In this document: piece by piece, positions 1-5,921 of the stretch
Layout: every line of letters starts with the position of its first letter
Position numbering within the stretch: position 1 is the stretch's first letter
Source of the DNA: Candidatus Omnitrophota bacterium
GTDB taxonomy: Bacteria > Omnitrophota > Gorgyraeia > Gygaellales > Profunditerraquicolaceae
NCBI GenBank assembly: GCA_028711825.1
Contig: JAQTRM010000015.1
Location: forward strand, 19,164 to 25,914
DNA: 6,751 nucleotides
Reading direction: 5' to 3'
The notes under the pieces: model-generated
What the model saw: the letters and a program-made list of their open reading frames with translations, nothing else
Databases searched by the model: none
Told to the model about the DNA's origin: nothing
Position numbers and translations under genes: made by a program

Positions 1-2055
1 CTTAAAAATATCGGCCCGAAACGGGCAAAGAATTTTGTTTGCAAAGGAATCAATACGGTCGAGGACCTGTTGTATTATTTTCCGCGCCGTTATGAAGACC
101 GCAGGAATTTTGCCGGGATCGGTAGCCTTGAAGAAGGAAAGTCTTTTACCATTAAGGCCCAGGTTGTGACCGCGGTCCAGCGCCGGGCGTGGCGCCGGCG
201 TTCTTTCAGTATTACCGAAGCGGTATTAAAAGACGATACCGGCAAGATTTCCTGTGTTTGGTTTAACCAGCCGTATATCAAGGCTTACCTGCAGCCCGGA
301 GCCTCTTTGATCCTTTACGGGAAACCCGAACTTTACGGCGGCAGGCTGCAGATGAATAATCCGGAGTTTGAGATGCTGGAGGGGGGAGAGGCGGATGTAT
401 TAAGCCTCGGAAGGATCGTTCCGGTATATTCCCTGCCGGCGGGATTCAGCCAGCGCGGCCTGCGCCGGCTGATCAAGAGCGCTCTGGATGAATTTTTGCC
501 CAAGATCAATGATCCGCTGCCTTTTGATATGCGCAGCCGCCACCGCCTGCTGAACCTGGCGCAAAGCCTGTTGAATATCCATTTTCCGCAGGACACGGAT
601 CTGCAGAAGCAGGCGCACCAGCGTTTAAGTTTTGAGGAATTTTTACTTTTTCAGCTGCCGCTGATGTTGAGGAAGTTTAACCGCAAGGATAATCCGGGGA
701 TCAGCCACTCCGTAGAAGGCAAGCTGGTCCGGGATTTTATCTCCGGCCTGGATTTCCGGCTGACTGCCGCCCAGCAAAAAGTTTTAGGGGAGATCAAGGC
801 CGATATGGAATCGTCTCAGGCGATGCAGCGCCTGCTTCAGGGGGATGTCGGTTCGGGAAAAACAGTGGTTGCCACCGCTGCGTGCCTTGCGGCGGTGCAG
901 AGCCTGCGCCAGGCCGCTTTCATGGCTCCTACCGAGATACTCGCCCGCCAGCATTATGATAAAATATCATCCCAGCTGGAAAGGCTGGATTTTAAAGGGC
1001 GTAAATTGAGGGTAGTCCTTTTGACCGGGAAAGGAAAAGACCGGGAAGCGGTGTGCCGTAAGATAAAAGAAGGAGAGGCCGACCTGATAATCGGAACGCA
1101 CGCCTTGTTGGGCGGGGAGGTGGTTTTCAAGGACCTGAGTTTTATCGTAATAGACGAGCAGCATAAATTCGGAGTCGGCCAAAGGGCGCTTTTGCCGAAA
1201 AAAGGGAGTAACCCGGATGTCCTGATCATGACCGCCACTCCGATACCGCGCACCCTGGCGATTACCCTTTACGGGGACCTGGATATTTCGGTGATCAACG
1301 AACTTCCCGGGGGGAGGCTTCCGGTGAAAACCATGAAGTTCGGCCTTAAAGATGCCGGAAGGGCTTATTCTCTGGTAAAAGAGGAACTTAATTACGGCAG
1401 GCAGGGTTATATTATTTATCCGGTGATTGAAGATTCTTACGCTTTGGATATTGCCGGCGCGAAAAAGATGTTCAGTGAATTGAAAGGCGGGGTGTTTAAG
1501 GATTTCCGCCTCGGTTTAATTCATGGCAGGTTGAAACCCCGCGAACAGGAAGAGGTTATGCAAAAATTCCGGGATAGACAGCTTGATCTTTTGGTAGCGA
1601 CCACCATCCTGGAGGTAGGTATCGATATCGCCAACGCCAATTGTATGGTTATCGCTTCGGCCGAACGTTTCGGGTTAAGCCAGTTACACCAGCTGCGCGG
1701 GAGGATCGGCAGGGGGAATTTGCAGTCTTTTTGCCTGCTTATTTCCGATGAGCAAAGCCAGGATTCCAAAGCGCGCCTGGCGGCGATGCTTGCTTCTGTC
1801 GACGGTTTCCGTATCGCCGAGGAAGACCTTAAAATCCGGGGCCCGGGAGAGTTCTTCGGGAATAGGCAGCACGGCCTGGCGGAACTTAAGATTGCCGATC
1901 CGCTTGCCCAGATGCAATTATTGAAAGCCGCGCGGGAAGAAGCGGTTAATATCCTTAAAGATGATGTTAAATTGGAACAACGGCCGCACCAGTTGCTGAA
2001 AACCAAGCTTCTTGAGCGGTTCCCGGAGTATGAGAAGCTGATGCTGGTAGGTTAA
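1..2055 (+). CDS. recG: ATP-dependent DNA helicase RecG (5' end truncated by window)
   Basis: RecG is a double-stranded-DNA translocase that reverses stalled replication forks and branch-migrates Holliday junctions. The reading frame is open from base 1, and the first residues (LKNIGPKRA, then DLLYYFPRRYEDR) are the usual start of the RecG wedge region, so the real start lies upstream. The TTG at 70 is internal. Numbering from base 1, 684 residues are visible, close to a full-length protein (E. coli about 693). An OB-fold wedge spans about residues 39-125. Helicase motifs follow: Walker A GDVGSGKT at 281-288, MAPTEILARQHY, DEQH from 385, TATPIPRT from 411, and motif VI QLHQLRGRIGRG from 561. 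The C-terminal region at 604-625 (EEDLKIRGPGEFFGNRQHG) is characteristic of RecG and separates it from Mfd and PriA. All key residues are present. The downstream neighbour is rsmD, 57 nt away. Confidence 0.97.
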   Translation, partial: LKNIGPKRAKNFVCKGINTVEDLLYYFPRRYEDRRNFAGIGSLEEGKSFTIKAQVVTAVQRRAWRRRSFSITEAVLKDDTGKISCVWFNQPYIKAYLQPGASLILYGKPELYGGRLQMNNPEFEMLEGGEADVLSLGRIVPVYSLPAGFSQRGLRRLIKSALDEFLPKINDPLPFDMRSRHRLLNLAQSLLNIHFPQDTDLQKQAHQRLSFEEFLLFQLPLMLRKFNRKDNPGISHSVEGKLVRDFISGLDFRLTAAQQKVLGEIKADMESSQAMQRLLQGDVGSGKTVVATAACLAAVQSLRQAAFMAPTEILARQHYDKISSQLERLDFKGRKLRVVLLTGKGKDREAVCRKIKEGEADLIIGTHALLGGEVVFKDLSFIVIDEQHKFGVGQRALLPKKGSNPDVLIMTATPIPRTLAITLYGDLDISVINELPGGRLPVKTMKFGLKDAGRAYSLVKEELNYGRQGYIIYPVIEDSYALDIAGAKKMFSELKGGVFKDFRLGLIHGRLKPREQEEVMQKFRDRQLDLLVATTILEVGIDIANANCMVIASAERFGLSQLHQLRGRIGRGNLQSFCLLISDEQSQDSKARLAAMLASVDGFRIAEEDLKIRGPGEFFGNRQHGLAELKIADPLAQMQLLKAAREEAVNILKDDVKLEQRPHQLLKTKLLERFPEYEKLMLVG

Positions 2056-2090
2056 CAGCTGTCAGCTATCAGCCATCAGCTTTCAGCGAA
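2056..2090. repeat. Five degenerate 7-bp tandem units (CAGCNNN) between recG and rsmD
   Basis: Starting at the first base after the recG stop codon, CAGC recurs at exactly 7-bp steps (2056, 2063, 2070, 2077, 2084). The variable triplets are TGT, TAT, CAT, TTT and GAA. The first four units are close to one another and the fifth is degenerate. The array fills most of the 57-nt gap and stops about 22 nt before the rsmD start. I see no promoter or terminator in the gap. AGCTG-T-CAGCT at 2057-2067 also forms a small inverted repeat. Confidence 0.8.
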
Positions 2091-2112
2091 GGCAAAACAA
2101 AAAGAGAAGACC

Positions 2113-2655
2113 ATGCGTATAACTACAGGAAAATACCGTAATCGTAAATTACATATACCCAGAGGCATCCGGCCTACCCAGGATAAGGTTCGTAAGGCGG
2201 TTTTCGATATCATGGGAGATATCAGCGGCTTGAGGTTTTTGGAGCTTTATGCCGGTTCCGGCGCGGTAGGCTTCGAGGCGCTTTCCCGCGGGGCCGCCGA
2301 ATTGACCCTGGTTGAAAGCAGCAGGGATTCTGTTCTGGCGATCCGGCGCAATATCGAGCTTTTAAATGCCGCTGAATGCAGGTTATACCACCTGGAAGCG
2401 GAGAAGGCGGTGAAACTGTTGAGCCTGGATAAGAAAGAGTTCGATATTATATTTATCGATCCACCTTATAATAAGGGGCTGGGAAAAAAAATCTTGCAAA
2501 CCCTGGAGGGTTATGATATATTAGCCCACTATGGCCTGGTTTTAGTGCAGCATTCCAGGCTTGAACAGCTGGAATGCGGCTGTCTAAAGCTGGATTTGAT
2601 TAAAGAGGCTAAGTATGGAGATACTTGGCTTTCGATTTTTAGGAAGAAAGGCTGA
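2113..2655 (+). CDS. rsmD: 16S rRNA (guanine(966)-N(2))-methyltransferase RsmD
   Basis: This is an S-adenosylmethionine-dependent enzyme that methylates N2 of G966 in 16S rRNA, late in small-subunit assembly. Its 180 residues match the family's usual length of about 180-200. The N-terminus MRITTGKYRNRKL and the RPTQDKVRKAVF segment (residues 20-31) are typical of RsmD. The SAM-binding motif I is LELYAGSG (43-50) followed by GFEALSRGA. The catalytic (D/N)PPY motif is IDPPY, with D116-Y119. Motif I has Glu44 where Asp is more usual, a conservative change. The ATG at 2113 gives the family's N-terminus; only a weak purine-rich stretch (AAGAGAAG, about 2102-2109) precedes it. The stop codon is 3 nt before the coaD start, so the two genes are probably cotranscribed and translationally coupled. 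Confidence 0.95.
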   Translation: MRITTGKYRNRKLHIPRGIRPTQDKVRKAVFDIMGDISGLRFLELYAGSGAVGFEALSRGAAELTLVESSRDSVLAIRRNIELLNAAECRLYHLEAEKAVKLLSLDKKEFDIIFIDPPYNKGLGKKILQTLEGYDILAHYGLVLVQHSRLEQLECGCLKLDLIKEAKYGDTWLSIFRKKG

Positions 2656-2658
2656 AAA

Positions 2659-3147
2659 ATGTGCCAGATTGCCTTGTATCCGGGGACATTCGATCCGGTG
2701 ACCAACGGTCATATAGACTTGATCTGCCGGGCGCGTGAAATATTCCCGGATCTTATCGTGGCGGTGGCGCATAATCCGCAGAAGAAACCTCTTTTCAGCA
2801 TCCAGGAGAGGACGGGGATGCTGAAAAAGGCGGTTAAGGATATGGATGGGGTAAAGGTCATCCAGTTTGACGGCCTGGTAGTGGACCTGGCGCATAAGAT
2901 GAAGGCTAAAGTCCTGATCCGCGGCCTGCGCATGCTTTCAGATTTTGAATATGAGTTTCAGATGGCGCTGACCAATCGTAAATTTTCCAGCGATATTGAA
3001 ACGATCTTCCTGATGCCTCATGAATCTTACAGTTATCTATCCGCCAAACTGATTAAAGAGGCGTCTGCTTTGGGGGCGGATTTATCCTGTTTTGTCCCGG
3101 ATTTTGTGGGACAAGCCCTGCGGAAAAAACTGCGCCGGAAGAATTAG
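2659..3147 (+). CDS. coaD: Phosphopantetheine adenylyltransferase CoaD
   Basis: CoaD transfers AMP from ATP to 4'-phosphopantetheine, giving dephospho-CoA, the penultimate step of CoA synthesis; it is a soluble, usually hexameric enzyme. Its 162 residues match the family (about 160). The nucleotidyltransferase signature YPGTFDPVTNGH lies at residues 7-18, with Thr10 and His18 at the same numbers as in E. coli. Lys42 (in NPQKKP) and Arg88/Arg91 (RGLR, followed by SDFEYE) also keep the E. coli numbering. The late ATP-site motif, usually ISSS followed by (V/I)KE, reads LSAKLIKE here, so residues 129-130 are Ala-Lys. The ATG at 2659 is served by AAAGG at 2647-2651, 7 nt upstream, inside the end of rsmD. 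Pairing with rsmD is common across bacteria. A terminator-like hairpin follows the stop codon. Confidence 0.96.
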   Translation: MCQIALYPGTFDPVTNGHIDLICRAREIFPDLIVAVAHNPQKKPLFSIQERTGMLKKAVKDMDGVKVIQFDGLVVDLAHKMKAKVLIRGLRMLSDFEYEFQMALTNRKFSSDIETIFLMPHESYSYLSAKLIKEASALGADLSCFVPDFVGQALRKKLRRKN

Positions 3148-3164
3148 GTCCGCATCCAGGCTGC

Positions 3165-3204
3165 CTGCCTAGAACACCGGGATGAAACCCGGGGCAGATT
3201 TTTT
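3165..3204 (+). terminator. Probable intrinsic terminator after coaD
   Basis: An inner stem pairs CCGGG (3177-3181) with CCCGG (3188-3192) around the loop ATGAAA. An outer stem pairs CTGCC (3165-3169) with GGCAG (3193-3197), leaving a 7-nt bulge on the 5' side. One A and then six T residues (3199-3204) follow at once. It begins 18 nt after the coaD stop codon, as expected for a terminator of the recG-rsmD-coaD group. The bulge makes it imperfect. Pairing was done by eye, without energy calculation. Confidence 0.55.
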
Positions 3205-3232
3205 AAAGATATTTTTCGGGGAAACGGTTTTT

Positions 3233-3275
3233 ATCCCTGATCCGGATTTTAAAGGGGCAGGGCGGGATTTTTTTT
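3233..3275 (+). terminator. Second hairpin plus T8 tract just upstream of yceD (terminator or attenuator candidate)
   Basis: ATCCC (3233-3237) can pair with GGGAT (3264-3268), running straight into eight T residues (3268-3275). A competing fold pairs CCCTG (3235-3239) with CAGGG (3258-3262), extended by TCC (3241-3243) with GGG (3255-3257) across a one-base bulge. The T tract ends 16 nt before the yceD start codon, directly before its ribosome binding site. It is therefore either a second terminator for upstream reading or an attenuator in the leader of the yceD-fabD operon. I see no convincing -35/-10 promoter pair in this gap. Confidence 0.4.
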
Positions 3276-3278
3276 AAA

Positions 3279-3284
3279 AAGAGG
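3279..3284 (+). promoter_or_regulatory. Ribosome binding site of yceD, supporting a TTG start
   Basis: AAGAGG sits 7 nt before the TTG at 3292. An in-frame TAA at 3250-3252 and the absence of ATG, GTG or TTG in frame between them leave 3292 as the only start that gives the full family N-terminus (MKIIINRVPPEG). Confidence 0.7.
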
Positions 3285-3291
3285 CCGACAG

Positions 3292-3705
3292 TTGAAGATA
3301 ATTATTAATCGGGTCCCGCCGGAGGGGTTGTGTTTAAAAGAAGAGGTCGATCCTTCGGAGCTGGACCTGGATACGGAGCTGATAAAATTTCGCGCTCCTT
3401 TAAAATTAGAAGCGAAAGTGGAGAGGATCACCAACGCGCTTTCCGTAGACCTGAAGATTGAAGGTAAATTTTCAGCCGAATGTTCCCGTTGCCTGGAGGA
3501 ATTTGAGCGGGAGTTTGAAAAGACGGTGAGATTAAATTATCCGTTGGAGGGTAAGGATAACTTTATTGATTTAAACCCGGAAATCCGTGAAGAGATTATA
3601 CTGGATTATCCGATCAAGCCTTTATGCGGCCCGGAGTGCAAGGGGATCTGCCTAAAGTGCGGTAAAAACAAAAACGAAGGAGGATGTCACTGTGGCTCTA
3701 CCTAA
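3292..3705 (+). CDS. yceD: DUF177 / YceD family protein, bL32-associated
   Basis: A small cytoplasmic protein of the DUF177 (YceD) family, which is almost always encoded beside rpmF. Its exact role is not settled; members are linked to ribosomal large-subunit or 23S rRNA accumulation. The 137 residues include the typical N-terminus with PPEGL and DPSELDLD, a central CSRCLEEFE motif (Cys64, Cys67), and a C-terminal cysteine cluster: Cys112, Cys116, Cys120, Cys123, Cys132, His133 and Cys134. The two cysteine groups suggest metal binding, probably zinc, which is inference. The start codon is TTG. The 3' end overlaps rpmF by 14 nt in another frame, so the two are very likely translated as a coupled pair. 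It is the first gene of the yceD-rpmF-plsX-fabH-fabD group. Confidence 0.9.
   Translation: MKIIINRVPPEGLCLKEEVDPSELDLDTELIKFRAPLKLEAKVERITNALSVDLKIEGKFSAECSRCLEEFEREFEKTVRLNYPLEGKDNFIDLNPEIREEIILDYPIKPLCGPECKGICLKCGKNKNEGGCHCGST
3677..3683 (+). promoter_or_regulatory. Strong ribosome binding site of rpmF, inside yceD
   Basis: AAGGAGG, a full Shine-Dalgarno match, lies 8 nt before the GTG at 3692. It sits inside the yceD reading frame, where it forms part of the Glu-Gly-Gly codons just before the terminal Cys-His-Cys. It decides the rpmF start: the ATG at 3684 is in another frame, and the GTG yields the MALPKRK N-terminus typical of bL32. Confidence 0.85.
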
Positions 3706-3895
3706 ACGTAAACACTCTGCAGCGCGCGGCCGTAAACGCCGGACTCATTGGAAGATCAAGGCAGCCAGCCTGGTCCCTTGTCCGCAATGTAAACAATTAA
3801 AACTTCCGCATAAGGTCTGCCTGATCTGCGGATATTATGACGGGCGCCAGGTTATGGAAGTGAAGGTTAAAGAAAAGAAGAAAAAGTCCCGTTAA
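3692..3895 (+). CDS. rpmF: 50S ribosomal protein bL32, zinc-ribbon form
   Basis: bL32 is a small basic protein of the large ribosomal subunit. The 67-residue product begins MALPKRKHSAARGRKRR followed by THWK, matching the family N-terminus (M-A-V-P-K-R-K). It carries four cysteines as two CxxC pairs (Cys30/Cys33 and Cys43/Cys46, in VPCPQC and KVCLICGYY). It is therefore the zinc-binding form, not the cysteine-less variant that some bacteria switch to under zinc shortage. A lysine-rich tail (KVKEKKKKSR) makes it slightly longer than the common 57-60 residues. It starts with GTG, overlaps the end of yceD by 14 nt and ends 15 nt before plsX. The yceD-rpmF-plsX order is a conserved arrangement that ties ribosome supply to membrane-lipid synthesis genes. 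Confidence 0.96.
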   Translation: MALPKRKHSAARGRKRRTHWKIKAASLVPCPQCKQLKLPHKVCLICGYYDGRQVMEVKVKEKKKKSR

Positions 3896-3901
3896 CCGGG
3901 G
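3887..3901 (+). promoter_or_regulatory. Small hairpin spanning the rpmF stop codon and the plsX ribosome binding site
   Basis: CCCG (3888-3891) can pair with CGGG (3897-3900), with a T-G wobble at 3887/3901, around the loop TTAAC that holds most of the rpmF stop codon. The 3' arm takes in the first two G residues of the plsX Shine-Dalgarno GGAGG (3900-3904), which lies 6 nt before the plsX ATG. Ribosomes finishing rpmF would open it. At 4-5 bp the stem is weak and could be chance. Confidence 0.3.
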
Positions 3902-3910
3902 AGGATTTAG

Positions 3911-4897
3911 ATGAAAATAGTCGTAGATGCTATGGGCGGGGACCATGCTCCGGATGTCGTAATCGACGGGAGTCTGGCGGCGGTCAAGGAATATGATATT
4001 GAGGTTATCCTGGTAGGGGATGAGCCGAAGATTCAGGCTCTCCTTAAAAAGGCCAAGTATACCGGCGACCGTATTACCGTGCAACACGCCACCGAGGCGA
4101 TCGAGATGTGCGAGCCGGCGGCCAACAGTGTCCGGCGCAAGAGAAATTCCTCGATCGTGGTGGGGTTGAGCCTGGTGAAAGAGGGGAAGGCCGACGCTTT
4201 TTTCAGCGCCGGCAATACCGGGGCGGTAGTCTGCGCGGCGACCCTGGAGTTAAGGATGCTGCCGGGTATCGAGCGGGCGGGTATCGGGATCGTTACTCCG
4301 ACTTTAAAAGGGAATTCTTTGATTATCGACGTGGGGGCGAATATCGACCCGAAGCCTTCCCAGTTACTGCAATACGGGATTATGGCCGACGCCTACTGCA
4401 AGAATATCCTGAATAAACCCAACCCGAGCGTGGGGTTGTTGAATATCGGCGAAGAAGAAAAGAAGGGCACGGAGTTTATCCGCGAGGCTTACGAACTCCT
4501 GGAGAAGAGCAAGGTAAATTTTATCGGCAACGTGGAAGGGAAAGACCTTTTTCGCGGCAAGTGCGATATTATTGTCTGTGATGGTTTCGTGGGAAATGTC
4601 GCCCTGAAGGTTTCCGAAAGCGCCGCCGAGGCGATGCAGACATTTTTAAAAAGGCATCTTTTGAGCAATATCTGGGGCAAGATCGGCCTGATCTTTATGA
4701 TCCCCAGCCTGAAACGTTTTAAAAAAGAAGTTGATTACGCCGAATACGGCGGAGCGCTGCTTTTGGGTGTTAACGGGGTGGTAATTATCGGACACGGGCG
4801 TTCCAATATCCGGGCGATCAAGAACGCGATCCGTGTCGCCAAGGAAGAAGTCGAGCGGCAGGTTAACGCGAAAATACTTGAAGCGTTAAAGGGTTAG
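3911..4897 (+). CDS. plsX: Phosphate acyltransferase PlsX (acyl-ACP:phosphate)
   Basis: PlsX converts acyl-ACP and inorganic phosphate to acyl-phosphate, which PlsY uses to acylate glycerol-3-phosphate, the first step of phospholipid synthesis in most bacteria. It is a peripheral membrane enzyme. Its 328 residues match the family's usual 330-345. Conserved segments visible are DAMGGDHAP (residues 6-14), FFSAGNTGA (Ser99-Ala105), LLNIGEEEKKG, IGNVEGKD, CDGFVGNVALK (from Cys223) and YGGALLLGVNG followed by GHGRSN (279-299). The ATG at 3911 has GGAGG 6 nt upstream. It follows rpmF by 15 nt and precedes fabH by 44 nt. No fapR gene lies upstream, so the FapR-type lipid control known from Bacillus is not evident here. 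Confidence 0.97.
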   Translation: MKIVVDAMGGDHAPDVVIDGSLAAVKEYDIEVILVGDEPKIQALLKKAKYTGDRITVQHATEAIEMCEPAANSVRRKRNSSIVVGLSLVKEGKADAFFSAGNTGAVVCAATLELRMLPGIERAGIGIVTPTLKGNSLIIDVGANIDPKPSQLLQYGIMADAYCKNILNKPNPSVGLLNIGEEEKKGTEFIREAYELLEKSKVNFIGNVEGKDLFRGKCDIIVCDGFVGNVALKVSESAAEAMQTFLKRHLLSNIWGKIGLIFMIPSLKRFKKEVDYAEYGGALLLGVNGVVIIGHGRSNIRAIKNAIRVAKEEVERQVNAKILEALKG

Positions 4898-4928
4898 TTC
4901 TTGAGTTCGCGGGTTGGTGAGTTAAGAG
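4897..4928. repeat. Four degenerate 8-bp tandem units (GTTNNNNN) between plsX and fabH
   Basis: GTT recurs at exact 8-bp steps at 4897, 4905, 4913 and 4921, with tails CTTGA, CGCGG, GGTGA and AAGAG. The first G is the last base of the plsX stop codon. The array fills almost the whole gap up to the fabH ribosome binding site. Similarity outside GTT is limited (units 1 and 3 share a TGA ending), so the call rests mainly on the regular spacing. Confidence 0.5.
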
Positions 4929-4934
4929 AAGGAG
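4929..4934 (+). promoter_or_regulatory. Ribosome binding site of fabH, favouring the second of two TTG starts
   Basis: AAGGAG ends at 4934. Two adjacent in-frame TTG codons follow at 4939 and 4942. The spacing is 4 nt to the first and 7 nt to the second. The second also gives MKKVGIIGLG, a common FabH N-terminus, so 4942 is preferred. The difference is one residue. Confidence 0.65.
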
Positions 4935-4941
4935 AGTTTTG

Positions 4942-5919
4942 TTGAAAAAAGTAGGGATTATCGGTTTAGGGGAATGCCTGCCGGAAAAAATATTGTCGAA
5001 CGCCGACCTGGAAAAGATGGTCGAGACTTCCGATGAATGGATTACTACGCGGACCGGGATAAAGCAGCGCCGGATCGCTTCGGAAAACGAAGCGGTGTCT
5101 GACCTGGCAATAAAAGCGGCCAGGGAAGCGCTTAAGGATGCCGGATTATCCGCCGCGGATCTCGATTTGATTATTGTAGCCACGATCACCGGCGATATGC
5201 CGATGCCTTCCACCGCGTCGATTGTGCAAAACGCGCTTTCCGCCAAAAAAGCCGCCGCCTTTGATATCTCCGCGGCCTGCGCCGGATTTGTTTACGGCCT
5301 TTCCATCGGCTATCAATTTATCGTAAACGGTTCCTATAAAAACGTTTTGATTATCGGAGCGGAAAAACTTTCAGCTTTTACCGACTGGAAAGACCGGAAT
5401 ACCTGTGTTTTGTTCGGTGACGGCGCCGGGGCGTGTATTCTATCCGAGGTTAAATCCGGGGGAATCGCTTCAATTTACCTGGGCTGTGACGGCTCAAACC
5501 TGAACCTTCTGAACCTTCCCGCCGGAGGCTCCCGGATGCCGGCCAGCGAAGAAACCGTCAGGAACCGGATGCATTATATCAAGATGCAGGGAAATGAACT
5601 GTTTAAGATAGCGGTCAGGACGATGACGGAAGCCGCGCAGGTAGCTTTGGAACAGGCCGGGATTACTTTTAAGGATGTCGACCTTATCGTTCCTCACCAG
5701 GCGAACTCCCGGATCATTATGGCGGTGGCCAAAAGGCTCGGTATCTCAGAAGATAAAATATACCTTAATATAGAAAAATACGGAAACATGTCCAGCGCTT
5801 CCACGATTACCGGCTTGGTTGAAGCGGTAAAGGAAGGAAGGGTTAAAAAAGGCGATACAGTTCTTTTAGATTGCTTCGGAGGCGGGCTTGTCTGGGGCGC
5901 CTGCGTAATAAACTTATAA
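4942..5919 (+). CDS. fabH: 3-oxoacyl-[acyl-carrier-protein] synthase III (FabH, KAS III)
   Basis: FabH starts type II fatty-acid synthesis by condensing an acyl-CoA, usually acetyl-CoA, with malonyl-ACP. With the TTG start at 4942 it has 325 residues (family about 310-330). The thiolase-fold active site is complete: Cys113 in AACAG, His252 in VPHQANSR and Asn282 in YGNMSSAS. The 30-residue His-Asn spacing equals that of E. coli FabH (Cys112/His244/Asn274). The substrate-loop segment ETSDEWITTRTGI (28-40) and FGDGAGACIL are also typical. These features separate it from FabB/FabF, which have Cys-His-His. Whether it prefers acetyl-CoA or branched primers cannot be read from the sequence. The stop codon TAA is 2 nt before the fabD ATG, implying translational coupling. 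Confidence 0.96.
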   Translation: MKKVGIIGLGECLPEKILSNADLEKMVETSDEWITTRTGIKQRRIASENEAVSDLAIKAAREALKDAGLSAADLDLIIVATITGDMPMPSTASIVQNALSAKKAAAFDISAACAGFVYGLSIGYQFIVNGSYKNVLIIGAEKLSAFTDWKDRNTCVLFGDGAGACILSEVKSGGIASIYLGCDGSNLNLLNLPAGGSRMPASEETVRNRMHYIKMQGNELFKIAVRTMTEAAQVALEQAGITFKDVDLIVPHQANSRIIMAVAKRLGISEDKIYLNIEKYGNMSSASTITGLVEAVKEGRVKKGDTVLLDCFGGGLVWGACVINL

Positions 5920-5921
5920 AA

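Noticed and set aside
70..72. TTG at 70 as the recG start
   Set aside because: The upstream in-frame residues from base 1 already match the RecG N-terminal region, so the gene begins before the window.
1521..2006. 161-codon open frame on the - strand inside recG
   Set aside because: It is the antisense of a highly conserved recG region, its translation is rich in Ser and Arg without recognisable motifs, and it has no ribosome binding site worth noting.
3240..3247. ATCCGGAT palindrome as a repressor operator
   Set aside because: It is only 8 bp, occurs once, and matches no operator I know for lipid regulators such as FapR.
3205..3291. Promoter for the yceD operon (for example GATATT at 3209 as a -10 box)
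   Set aside because: No acceptable -35 box lies at 16-18 nt spacing, and the match is too weak in T-rich DNA.
4108..4416. 102-codon + strand frame inside plsX
   Set aside because: It lies in another frame of an intact plsX; its Arg/Gly-rich translation has no family resemblance.
5911..5921. TTATAA before fabD as a -10 box
   Set aside because: It overlaps the fabH stop codon directly against the ATG, and I saw no supporting -35 element.
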